From: Stomorhina lunata
Lineage: Eukaryota > Arthropoda > Insecta > Diptera > Rhiniidae
Assembly: GCA_933228675.1 (NCBI GenBank)
Contig: OW121742.1
Coordinates: 39,283,255-39,347,254, forward strand
Direction: 5' to 3'
DNA length: 64,000 bases
Shown: positions 33,756-45,085 of the stretch, piece after piece
How positions within the stretch are numbered: position 1 is the first letter of the stretch
How the letters are laid out: every line of letters starts with the position of its first letter
The notes under the pieces: model-generated
Database searches by the model: none
Told to the model about the DNA's origin: nothing
Seen by the model: only the letters and a program-made list of their open reading frames with translations
Translations under genes and position numbers: made by a program

Positions 33756-34654
33756 CCTATGGCTAACTTTTGACTAAAATAGTAAATGCATATTCCATTC
33801 GAGACACTATATTTTTCAAATTTTTTAAACATTCAAAGTTCCCCGATTCGATCACTACGTAAAAATTATTTTTAATTTAAATACACCAAAAACACGGCAA
33901 CACTGTTTACATTCATTTTCCTATACACAGTGTCCACACTAGCAGAATTTCCAGTATAAAAATAACTGGATGTTGCAGAAGTACCAAATTTGTACAATTT
34001 TAAAAGTAAAGTGACTTTTGATATCACCAAATGTATAATGATGAGAGCTCCCATGATTAATCACCTGATGTTGGAATAATATGGATAGACGCTGTCAATA
34101 GATGATACCTTTTCTCTAATTTGAAATTTATCATGTTGAAAAAACTTCAGGTATAGACTTTGCAAGATATACTCTTGCAATTATTCTCCAATTTCCAAAA
34201 AAAATAAACATTCACAAAATTGAAAATCAAAAAATGGCAACAACAGCGAATTTCCACAATTTTCTTGTTCCCCATACAATACAAGCACTTGTTCTTGTTT
34301 TTTCCTAACTTGTTCTTGGCTTTTGCTGAAAAAGTAGAGACAAAAAACTCCCCATTTTTGCTGAACACAAAAAGAGTAAAAAAAGTAGTAGAACACACAC
34401 ATGTTTCAACAATAAAAAAAATCTGTTTATTTTTCCAAAGATTTACTAGCCGGATCGGCTTCATCTGCAGCCAACGTCAAACATCCAAACACCCACCAAC
34501 CCCCCCTTAAACATTAAAACGAAATCAGCAGCAACTGCAAAAGTTAAATGTGAGATTTTTTTCTTTGTTATTATAATGGACAATTTTAACACTTGCAGTA
34601 GCAAAATTTAAACACGATTATAAAGCCAAAAAAAAAAAAAAAACAAGAAAGTAT
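33756..34654. other. Non-coding, no gene recognised
   Basis: AT-rich sequence with A-runs and C-runs (34490-34506). Open frames at 34147-34510 overlap on both strands, are low-complexity and resemble nothing known. Confidence 0.35.
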
Positions 34655-35880
34655 TACGGCTGAACAAGTCCGACCACACGATGCCCTACACAACTTAGGT
34701 TAAATGTGGTCCTATTGTCTTTAAATTAAAATTTTTCGAAAGTGGACTATTTATAGGAAATTTTTTGGAAATTGACTTTTTATAGGAAATTTTTCGAAAA
34801 TTGACTATTTATAGAAAATTTTTCGAAAATTGGCTATTTATAGAAAATTTTTCTAAAATTTACTATTTATAGGAAATTTTTCGAAAATTGACTATTTATA
34901 GGAAATTTTTCAAAAATTGACTATTTATAGGAAAATTTTCAAAAATTGACTATTTATAGGAAATTTTTCGAAAATTGACTATTTATAGGAAATTTTTCAA
35001 AAATTGACTATTTATAGGAAATTTTTCAAAAATTGACTATTTATAGAAAATTTTTCAAAAATTGACTATTTATAGGAAATTTTTCAAAAATTGACTATTT
35101 ATAGGAAATTTTTCGAAAATTTACTATTAATAGGAAATTTTTCAAAAATTGACTATAGGAAATTTTTCGAAAATTGACTATTTATAGAAAATTTTTCGAA
35201 AATTGACTATTTATAGGAAATTTTTCGAAAATTGACTATTTATAGGAAATTTTTTAAAAATTGACTATTTATAGAAAATTTTTCAAAAATTTCTTATTTT
35301 TAAGGAAATTTTTCAAAAATTTCTTATTTTTTAGGAAATTTTTCAAAATTTTCTTATTTTTAAGGAAATTAAAAAAAAATCTTATTTTTATAGAAAATTT
35401 TTCAAAAATTTCTTTTTTTTAAAGGAAATTTTCCAAAATATTCTTATTTTTATAGTAAATTTTCCAAAAATTTCTTATATTTATTGGAAATTTCTCAAAA
35501 ATTTCTTATTTTTATAGGAAATTTTTCAAAAATTTCTTATTTTTATCGGAAATTTTTCAAAAATTTCTTATTTTTCTAGGAAATTTTTCAAAAATTTCTT
35601 ACTTTTCTAGGAAATTTTTCAACAATTTCTTATTTTTCTAGGAAATTTTTCAAAAATTTCTTATTTTTCTAGGAAATTTTTCAAAAATCTCTTATTTTTA
35701 TATAAAATTTAAAAAAAATCTCTTATTTTTATATAAAATTTAAAAAAAAAATTCTTATTTTTTTTAGGAAATTTTTCAAAAGTTTCTTATTTTTATAGGA
35801 AATTTTTTATATGTTACAAATATTATCTCAAACAAAATACTCTCTTCCTACCTATTATGGTGTAGGGTATAAAAATATGA
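34655..35880 (+). repeat. Hairpin-ended dispersed element with an array in its middle
   Basis: The left end after an A-run reads ACAAGAAAGTATTACGGCTG, AACAAGTCCGACCACACGAT and GCCCTACACAACTTAGG. The right end reads TACCTATTATGGTGTAGGGT followed by ATAAAAATATG. Both are family ends in the expected orientation, and nearly everything between is minisatellite. Confidence 0.65.
34725..35815 (+). repeat. Minisatellite array, 29-bp type C switching to 31-bp type D
   Basis: About 19 units of the GACTATTTATA type (29 bp) run to about 35275. Then, through a hybrid unit, the array continues with about 17 TTTCTTATTTTTA-type units (31 bp), same orientation, no gap. Confidence 0.92.
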
Positions 35881-36574
35881 AAAACTTGTTCTTTTAAACT
35901 TTTAATTTTCGTCCAGTTGTCGAATATTGATGGCAAGAGATTGTGTTCATTTTTCAAAGTTATTTCTAACAATATTTTATAATTTTTTGTAATTATTTTT
36001 CTTTTCAATTACTTCTTGTTAACATTTATTCTTTTTATTTATTTTTACTCTCAAGTCGTCTGAAATTATTGTATCTGCTATTTTAAAACTATTTACTTAC
36101 CTCTGCTGGAGGCAAACCGACTGTCGGTCGTTCGAACGGGCGGGCACTAGCAAACACATGTGACTTTTCTCATGGTCAATTTGTTTTATTCTTTGGAAGT
36201 TTCGATAGTTTGTATACGAATAAGTCAAGAGATATATCTCTCCATCTGTGTGTGTGTGTGAGTGTTTGCATGTTAACTTTTCATAATTTGTTTTTCTAAT
36301 TTATTTGAGAACTCTTCCTCTTCACATTCAGAGAGTTTTCATTATTGTCTTTGAATGGATGAATGGAGTAATGACTCTCCCTCCCTTAAGCACTTACTCG
36401 TAAGTAGATAAAATGTTTACATGTGGACTTACTTACATGGATGTAAGTGTAGATGTTCATATGCATATGTATTAGTATTAGTGATAAAGTGTAAGTTATT
36501 GTTTGTAATTTGATATGCTCTTTTATTTTCTTTTATTGTCATATTCATTATTTAAATGCCCAAAATTTTTATAC
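35881..36574. other. Non-coding; possible minus-strand first exon at 36101-36145
   Basis: On the minus strand a GC-richer patch (GTTCGAACGACCGACAGTCG) is followed by TTTGCCTCCAGCAGAG|GTAAGT, a strong donor with exon end at 36101. A TG microsatellite lies near 36250. No coding sequence. The exon call is speculative. Confidence 0.25.
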
Positions 36575-38430
36575 TAATTTTTTCAAAAATTTCTTATTTT
36601 TAAAGGAAACTTTTCAAAAATTTCCTATTTTTATAGGAAACTTTTCAAAAATTTCCTATTTTTATAGGAAATTTTTCAAAAATTTCCTATCTTTGTATAG
36701 GAAATTTTTGAAAAACTTTCCTATTTTTATAGGAAATTTTTGAAAAATTTCTTATTTTTATAGGAAATTTTTCAAAAATTTCCTATATTTATAGGAAATT
36801 TTTTAAAAATTTCTTATTTTTATAGGAAATTTTTCAAAAATTTCTTATTTTTATAGGAAATTTTTCAAAAATTTCTTATTTTTATAGGAAATTTTTCAAA
36901 AATTTCTTATTTTTATAGGAAATTTTTCAAAAATTTCTTATGTTTATAGGAAAGTTTTCAAAAATTTCTTATGTTTATAGGAAATTTTTTAAAAATTTCT
37001 TATTTTTATAGGAAATTTTTCAAAAATTTCTTATTTTTATAGGAAATTTTTCAAAAATTTCTTATTTTTATAGGAAATTTTTCAAAAATTTCTTATGTTT
37101 ATAGGAAAGTTTTCAAAAATTTCTTATGTTTATAGGAAAGTTTTCAAAAATTTCTTATGTTTATAGGAAATTTTTTAAAAATTTCTTATTTTTATAGGAA
37201 ATTTTTCAAAAATTTCTTATTTTTATAGGAAATTTTTCAAAAATTTCTTATTTTTATAGGAAATTTTTTAAAAATTTCTTATTTTTATAGGAAATTTTTG
37301 AAAAATTTCTTATTTTTATAGGAAATTTTTCAAAAATTTCTTATGTTTATAGGAAATTTTTCAAAAATTTCTTATGTTTATAGGAAATTTTTCAAAAATT
37401 TCTTATGTTTATAGGAAAGTTTTCAAAAATTTCTTATGTTTATAGGAAAATTTTTTGAAAATTTCTTATTTTTATAGGAAATTTTTCAAAAATTTTTTAT
37501 TTTGATAGGAAATTTTTCAAAAATTTCTTATTTTTATAGGAAATTTTTCAAAAATTTCTTAATTTTATAGGAAATTTTTCAAAAATTTCTTATTTTTATA
37601 GGAAATTTTTCAAAAATTTCTTATTTTTATAGGAAATTTTTCAAAAATTTCTTATTTTTATAGGAAATTTTTCAAAAATTTTTAATTCTTATAGGAAATT
37701 TTTCAAAAATTTCCTATTTTTGTAGGAAATTTTTGAAAAAATTTCCTATTTTTATAGGAAATTTTTGAAAAAATTTCCTATTTTTATAGGAAATTTTTGA
37801 AAAAATTTCCTATTTTTATAGGAAATTTTTCAAAAATTTCTTATTTTGGTAGGAAATTTTTCAAAAATTTCTTATTTTTATAGGAAATTTTTCAAAAATT
37901 TCTTAATTTTATAGGAAATTTTTCAAAAATTTCTTATTTTTATAGAAAATTTTTCAAAAATTTCTTATTTTTATAGGAAATTTTTCAAAAATTTCTTATT
38001 TTTATAGGAAATTTTTCAAAAATTTCTTATTCTTATAGGAAATTTTTAAAAAATTTCCTATTTTTATAGGAAATTTTTGAAAAATTTCCTATTTTTATAG
38101 GAAATTTTTGAAAAAATTTCCTATTTTTATAGGAAATTTTTGAAAAAATTTCCTATTTTTATAGGAAATTTTTGAAAAAATTTCCTATTTTTATAGGAAA
38201 TTTTTGAAAAAATTTCCTATTTTTATAGGAAATTTTTGAAAAAATTTCCTATTTTTATAGCAAATTTTTGAAAAAATTTCCTATTTTTATAGCAAATTTT
38301 TGAAAAAATTTCATATTTTTTTAGGAAATTTTTGTAAAAATTTCCCATAAAAATTCCTATAAAAATTTTTATAGGAAATTTTTAAATATTTTTTTATTTT
38401 TATAGGAAATTTAAAAAAAAAACTTCCCAT
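36575..38430 (+). repeat. 31-bp minisatellite array D3
   Basis: About 60 units of GGAAATTTTTCAAAAATTTC plus TTATTTTTATA. From 37700 many units read GGAAATTTTTGAAAAA and then ATTTCCTATTTTTATA, in which GGAAATTTTT and AAAAATTTCC are exact reverse complements, so each unit is nearly self-palindromic. GTTTATAGGAAAG variants cluster at 36940-37150 and 37340-37440, evidence of block duplication. Confidence 0.95.
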
Positions 38431-39620
38431 AATAGATAATTTAAACTATCATTAACATTTAATCATTTTCTTCAGTTAATTTCTTGGCTTCGAAGTTTTT
38501 GGTCTTACACATTAACTTTCTTTTGAAAACTTTTGCAAACAGATCGACTTCTTAATTAAAATTGGATTTTGAATTGTTTGAAATTCAAGCAATGTTTTCC
38601 AATTAAAATGCGATTTTCTCATTGCCTTATATTGTTTGTTATCATAGCAATTAAAAAAAAACTAACACTTTCCAAAAAAAGTCTTTCTAAACATAGAAAT
38701 CTAAAAGAATTAATTTTTGCTTAACAGTTTCGAAATGCATTAAAATTTCATTTACTACAAATTGGGAAAAAAACATTTGATAACATTGGGACCTAACAAA
38801 CATTTTGCACCATTTCCAAGAATATTTCAAATCATACAGATTTGAGGCAAATGATCGATGTTGTAACAAAATTAGGTTACATAAAATTACGAATTTAAAA
38901 CGACTTTAGAAAAGTTTGACTTCCGGTTAAAAACGTAATTTTTTCCTTCACGTTCCCCTTGTTTTTGGAAATAGGTCTAAAAAGGCGTAGTTGCTTTAAA
39001 TGCTATTTGGTGTATATAAATGCGGCATTTGCCACACAAAAAAGTGTGTCAATTCTATCCATTTTTGTCATTAATCATCTTGCAACTTTTTAATAATTCC
39101 CAAGACCTCAGGGGAAATTGTGTTAAAATCATTAATTTAAGGAAAGAAAACGTTAACCAATATTAAACTTTAATGCAACGGATGGTAAAATATCAAATAT
39201 TCGACAAAAAAAAAAAACACTTAACGAAATCAAATATATGCAGCTTATACGAGTAGAACCTGTGCAAATATATACTCAGCTACAATATATTCTGTATATA
39301 CTCGTGTTCTAATCTACCCACAATCAAAAATTCTATATAAATTGTATGTTACGAGAACAAATATACACGTATGGTGCTGCTACTAAACAAAAGGGGAAGT
39401 TCAAGGCTAGAACTTTTGAGGCCTTATCTACCATCAAATGCTTTTAACATGCCCTTCATCGGAGAGCCCTGCATCATTAACACGTCGTCGATGTAAAATA
39501 AATTGACAATATATCCCTCTCCTTTCATAACTTTTATATATAGCTTTAATTTTGTAGGACTTCTAGGGCCTAAAAGTCGCTGTTGACAACATTACTACCA
39601 ATATCACTAATAATTGGTAA
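38431..39620. other. Non-coding, possible TATA promoter near 39015
   Basis: Unrecognised AT-rich sequence. GTATATAAATGCGG at 39012-39025 with TCAATT 35 bp downstream, and a CACAC/GTGTG hairpin between, looks promoter-like, but no gene follows. Treat as weak. Confidence 0.2.
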
Positions 39621-39621
39621 A

Positions 39622-39690
39622 CCGCCGTGGTATAGCAGGTTAGTCATCCGCCTAGCATACCAGAGGTCCCAAGTTCGATCCTAGGCCAAA
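39622..39690 (+). repeat. tRNA-like sequence, SINE head or tRNA pseudogene
   Basis: Has an A-box-like TGGTATAGCAGGTTAG and a B-box-like AAGTTCGATCC at tRNA spacing, total about 68 nt. The acceptor stem does not close and the anticodon arm is poor, so it is unlikely to be a working tRNA. The flanking sequence to 39720 may be SINE body. Confidence 0.5.
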
Positions 39691-39729
39691 CCGACTTGGC
39701 ATCCTTCAAACATACACCTTAACAAATTT

Positions 39730-42640
39730 TTCTTTTAGGCCTTCCTATAAATCTATTGCGTAAGGTTTTAAATGCCAAGAAAACACTTCTTTTTGTCCAT
39801 AAGAAGCGTTCAAAAGACGTAAATTTGAGTAGGCCTTCCTATAGATCTTTTGCGGAAGGTCTTCCGATAGACATAACTTAGAAGTTTTGAATTCCAAGAA
39901 AACACTACAAGACGCACAAAATTGGAGTAACCCAATCGGTAGATGTACAAGAAAGAAGGACTTGTCTCCAAATATACTTTGTCGAGATCAACGCAGCTTA
40001 AGAACATCATGTTTTAGGATCGAAAATTGAGCAACTAGTGAAAAGAAGACCTTATCCATTCCAAATCATGTTAAAATTGAATACTTTTCCGGTTTTGTAA
40101 CATAAACTGCACTGACTTTCAAGTAGTCCCATTTTGAAGAGTTTCCATCAGACAAGAAAGAAGGTCTTGTCCCCAACTACACTTTGCCTCGAGCAACTCA
40201 GTTTAAGAAGATCATGTCTTGGGAGTGAAAAATGAGTAGCTAGTGAAAAGAGGAAGCGTTCAGAAGACGCACTAAATTTGAGTAGGCCTTCCAATAGATT
40301 TGTTGCGGAAGGTCTTCCGATAGACATATGTAACTTAGAAGTTTTAAATGCCAAGAAAACACTTCTTCATTCCTCTAGGAGCGTTTAAAATACGCACTAA
40401 AGTAGATGTACAAGAAAGAAGGTCTTGTCTCCGAATAAACTTTGTAGAGAGCAACTCAACTTAAGAAGAGCATGTCTTAGGAGCGAAAAGTGAGAAGCTA
40501 GTGAAAAGAAGATTTATCCATTCCAAATCATGTTAAAATCGAATAATTTTACAGTTTTGCAACATAAACTGCACTGACATCTAAGTAGTGCTATTATGAA
40601 GGTCGAATTCGAGTAATCCCATTTTGAAGAGTTCCCATCAGACCTGAAGTCTGAAATGCCAAGAAAACACTTTTTCTTCTTCTTTCCGCTAGAAGCGTTC
40701 AAAATACGCAATAAATTCGAGTAGGCGAATCAGTAGATGTACAAGAATGAAGGTATTGTCTCCAAATATACTTTGACAAGAGCAACTCAGTTTAAGAAAA
40801 GCATGTTTTAGGAGTGAAAAGTGAGTAGCAAGAGAAAAGAAGACCTTATCCATTTCAAATCGAATAATTTTCCGGTTTTGCAACATAAACTGCACTGACT
40901 TCCAAGTAGTCCTATTATAAAAGCCAAATTCGAGTAGCCCCATTTTGGAGGGTTGCCATCAGATCAAGAAGTGCAAGAGAGTAGGTCTATCTTCAAATAC
41001 ACTTTGCCTAGAACAACTTAGCTTAAGAAGTGCATGTCTTAGGATTAAAGATTGAGCAACTAATCCTTGTCCATTCTAAATCATTTTAAAATCGAATAGT
41101 CTCCGGTTTTGCAACATAAATCGAACAGACTTCCAAGTATCCTTACTATGAAGGTCTTCCAGCGGTCTAAATGTTCACGAAAGAGATACAGACTTGTCCC
41201 TAATAGTACCTCGCCTAAAGCAACCCAGTTTCAGAAGGTTATGGAGTGAGAAGAGAAGATCTTGTGAAATGAAGACCTAGTGTGTTCAAGATCACATTAG
41301 CTTGTCTTAAGGCCGAATGTTTTGTAACTGTTATAATGGCTTTAGGAGGCCTTGAAATGAAATCAGTTACCAGCTTTGTAATATACCTTACCGACTTCCC
41401 AATAGCCCGCCTTGCCTCTAATGACACTCCGCATAAAGTAGTCCAGATTAAGAAGGTTTTGACTTTGGAGTGAGAAGATAAGATCTTGTGAAAGATCTAG
41501 TGTATTCAAGATCATTTTAGCTTCTTTTAAGATCAAATGTTTTGGAACTGTGATTATGACTTTAGGAGGCCTCAAAACCAAATCTGCTACCAGCTTTGTA
41601 ACATACCTTACCGACTTCCTAATAGCCTAACTTGTCTCTAATGACACTCTGCGTAAAGCAATCCAGATTAAGAAGGTTATGACTTTGGAGTGAGAAGAGA
41701 AGATCTTGTGAAAGAAAGACCTAGTGCATTCAAGATCATGTTAGCTTCTCTTAAGATCGAATGTTTTGGAACTGTGATTATGACTTTAGGAGGCCTTGAA
41801 ACGAAGTAAGTTACCAGCTTTGTAATATAACTTACCGACTTCCTAATAGCCCGCCTTGTCTCTAATGACACTCCGCGTAAAGCAGTCCAGATTAAGAAGG
41901 TTATGAAGAGAAGATCTTGGAAAGAAAGACCTAGTGCATTCTTGATCATGTTAGATTCTCTTTAGAACAAATGTTTTGGAACTGTGATTATGACTTTAGG
42001 AGGCCTTAAAACCAAATCTGCTACCAGCTTTGTAACATACCTTACCGACTTCCTAATAGCCTAACTTGTCTCTAATGCAATGTTGAGCAAACTTTTTCTA
42101 ATTCTCTCTTATTTTGTATTTTCCTAACCCTAGGGTTAGCAAAATAAAAAATCAGAGAGACTTTGCCCATCATTGCTCTAATGACACTCTGCGTAAAGCA
42201 ATCCAGATTTAGAAGGTTATGACTTTGGAGTGAGAAGAGAAGATCTTGTGAAAGAAAGACCTAGCGCATTCAAGATCATTTTAGCTTCTTTTAAGATCAA
42301 ATGTTTTGGAACTGTAATTATGACTTTAGGAGGCCTTAAAACCAAATCTTTGAGGCCCTATGCTCCACTGGGAGTCAAGGATAACAGAAAACCAAATCTG
42401 CTACCAGCTTTGTAACATACCTTACCGACTTCCTAATAGCCTAACTTGTCTCTAATGACACTCTGCGTAAAGTAATCCAGATTAAGAAGGTTATCACTTT
42501 GGAGTGAGAAGATAAGATCTTGTAAAAGAAAGATCTAGTGTATTCAAGATCATGTAAGATCATGAAAGTATATCATTTACCAGCTTTGTAACATTCCTTA
42601 CCGACTTCCTAATAGCCCAATTCTGGGGCTTTACAGATGA
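39730..42640. repeat. About 220-bp satellite, tandem array of diverged copies
   Basis: The landmark TTAAGAAG.TCATGTCTTAGG or GATTAAGAAGGTTATGACTT recurs at about 39990, 40199, 40448, 40790, 41009, 41228, 41448, 41668, 41889, 42205 and 42483, so the basic spacing is 209-221 bp with larger gaps where inserts lie. Second landmarks GAGTGAGAAGAGAAGATCTT and ACCTTACCGACTTCCTAATA move with it. The left half (39.7-41.2 kb) is more diverged than the right. Short frames inside are not genes. Confidence 0.85.
42078..42175. mobile_element. 98-bp hAT-like MITE with 8-bp target duplication
   Basis: CTCTAATG lies on both sides (42070-42077 and 42176-42183). The insert begins CAATGTTGAGCAAA and, in reverse, its right end begins CAATGATGGGCAAA; the two arms pair over almost the whole length around AACCCTAGGGTTA. 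Neighbouring units of the 220-bp satellite lack it, so the empty site is visible within the window. An 8-bp duplication and this end type fit the hAT superfamily. Confidence 0.88.
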
Positions 42641-42673
42641 TCTAAAATTGGAAGAGAGAGAATAAAAGGCCTT

Positions 42674-42775
42674 GGGGGTTACTCCGTATTTCGATTCGAA
42701 AATAAAATTTTTCGAATTTGTATGCATTGGGTTTCGAAAACATTTTCTTTCGAATCGAGATACAGAGTAACCCCC
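42674..42775. mobile_element. 102-bp fold-back MITE with GGGGGTTACTC ends
   Basis: The left end GGGGGTTACTCCGTATTTCG matches the reverse of the right end GGGGGTTACTCTGTATCTCG, and pairing continues through ATTCGAAA. CTT flanks both sides (42671-42673 and 42776-42778), a possible 3-bp target duplication. Superfamily not assigned. Confidence 0.75.
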
Positions 42776-43811
42776 CTTGTCAATATCAAGTTAGCATGAC
42801 TCAAAACCAAGTGTTTTAGACCTGCACTTATAACTTGTTGGAGGCTTTTAACTGGATCATTTCCCCATGCTTCCGATTCTGTAGAATTTCCAGCGGGACT
42901 AAAAGAAAAAGATCTTTTATGACATCCCAAACTTAGCAGCCTTAGGAAAGGCACAAGTTTTAAGTGTCAAGTGAAGGCCTCGAAACTACATGTTTTTCCC
43001 TCTGGGGCTAAATTACTACTATGCACATCTCACTATTCGCAAAACTCATACTAGTACTAGTACTACTACTAATACGATATGAAAACAAATATGTATATTT
43101 TGCAATTCTCATGAAATCGTTGTTAAAAATTAACCAACGAAAATTCTCTTCCCACATTTAAATGGATTGGTACTATTTTAATATTTTAAACATTTTACAT
43201 CTAAGGTTAGGAATTGGATTTGAATTGTACTCGTAGGTACTATATTACACACATGTTTGATTGAATTACAAGAGGAAAGAAAGAGGAGGAGGTAGAGTGT
43301 GGCAACGAAGAAGAAAAGGAAGGTTGGTTGGTTGGGTAATATTGTTGGGGATATACTATAAAATAGAGGTTTTGCCATTTTAATAACGGGTAGGTTTCAA
43401 GGCATAGACATCACACAGTAGAAGCAGCAGCAGCAGCAGCAACACCAAGAGTAATAACAACAAAATATCATCATCATTATTCCTTTAGGTTAAAATGATT
43501 TTGTTAAAACGATATGCAGCAAATACAAACAATAAATTATGATACAATTTTCGAAACGAATTTCAAGGCAGGCACGGTCGGGCGTCGGCTGTTAGACACC
43601 ATGTGTTTTGTTGTTTAGTTGGATAAAATGTAAATTTGTCGTTAGTATAATATTCTAGATGCACAAGAGCCTCCTCACCAAGAACCCCAGCAGCTGGAGA
43701 AGGGGAGGTTTTCATTTCAGTTTTGTTTTTGGGATTTATATTTATATTTAAGATGTTTTGGTTAATACTACTTACAGTGATTTGGGTGTTGTTGTTGTTA
43801 CATACAATTTG
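42776..43811. other. Non-coding with microsatellites
   Basis: CTAGTACTAGTACTACTACT at 43045, CAG/CAA repeats at 43425-43450, TTGTTGTTGTT at 43790. No gene recognised. Confidence 0.35.
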
Positions 43812-44377
43812 TTTCCGAGTACGAAATTATTACAAGATACCAAATTTCAAAGACTTGGTATGAGTATCTTTATGTGGGTGAGTTAAAAGATGAGAGTTTT
43901 TGTTTGACAGCAGTAGTGTTGCCAAGTGTATCGCGTTAATATGTATTTTCAACGCTGTATGGTGAGAATTTGAAGGGTATTTAAAAGATTTTTTTTTTTA
44001 ATAGTAGAAATATTACAAAATGTTCTTTATAAAGTCTCTAATAACTTCCTACTGCCTCTTGGACATTTGTCTCGGTCTTAGAATAAGAAGCTTAGGAAAG
44101 CCAAAGGTTTGGAGGGTGTCATTCCTTGAATTAGAGGAAGTGCAGGTAATGTGGTATACCTATTTGTTTGTTTCCGAGTACTAAATTATTAAAAGATACC
44201 TAATTTCAAAGACTCGGTTACGAGCATCTTCTGTGGGTGAGTTAAAAGAGAAAGATGTTAATAGCATTTGTCAGGGATTTTGTAAATATAAGATGAGATT
44301 TTTGTTTCCCCGCAGTAGTGTTGTCAAATGTAGCGCGTTAATAGGGATTTTCAACTTGAAGGGTATTAAAATGGTTT
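43812..44377. repeat. Direct duplication, about 180-200 bp units, 360 bp apart
   Basis: 43812-43986 and 44171-44377 share TTTCCGAGTAC, AAATTATTA.AAGATACC, AATTTCAAAGACT, TGTGGGTGAGTTAAAAGA, GCAGTAGTGTTG and GAAGGGTAT in order. The second copy has an extra ~45 bp. Function unknown. Confidence 0.7.
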
Positions 44378-45085
44378 TCATACCCTTCACCACCATGGGT
44401 GGAAAGGGTATATTGGGTTTGTGCTGATGTTTGTAAGGCTTAGAAATATTGGTCTGAGTCCCACCTTTTAGTATACCAATCGACTTAGAATCACTCCCTG
44501 AGTTGTTTTAACGATGTCCGTCCGGCTGGCTAGCTGGCCGGTTATCCATGTAAGGACGTAAATTTAAAGATAATTTGATGAAATTTGGCACAGGCTCATA
44601 TTTTGGTTCAAGGACGATTCCTATTCTTTTTGGGCGAAATCGGATAACTATTTCGTTAACCTCCCATAGGGATGCCTTCCCGGAATAGAGTTTTTGGTCC
44701 TTTACAGCCACAAATTTAGTTGTATTTTAATAATCTTTAGCACAAATATTTCTTATCATAACCTTAATCAGTGTTTCTAATTGTGTAGAAATCGGCCCAT
44801 ATTTGACCATACAAGACACATTCTCAAAAGACGTTTATATACCAATAAAAGCACAAAAACGTTAACAACTGTAAACATAAATGCACTTCATTGCTTGAAC
44901 TTTGCACAGATAAATATTTTGTAAATACAAAGCAAAAAGTAAAATTTGGTAACAATCGGTCCACAATTGACCCTAGCTCCCATATCAGACTTAAGGAAAA
45001 CTTGTTTAATTGTTGGTTCATATTTGACCTTAGTAGTAAAGGGTCTGATATAGTCGGGCTTGACCGACTATAGCTTTTCTTACTT
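44378..45085 (-). repeat. Hairpin-ended dispersed element, near-complete copy
   Basis: The left end ATACCCTTCACCACCATGGG pairs with the following TGGAAAGGGTAT. The right end has TATAGTCGG-GCTTGA-CCGACTATA (9-bp perfect stem, 45051-45074) followed by GCTTTTCTTACTTG. Interior words are shared with 15.7 kb. Confidence 0.75.

Noticed and set aside
34147..34510. Overlapping 70-105-codon frames on both strands
   Set aside because: Low-complexity composition, no recognisable motif, contradictory strands.
39012..39060. TATATAAATG promoter-like sequence
   Set aside because: No downstream gene, transcript evidence or conserved element; such words are frequent in AT-rich DNA.
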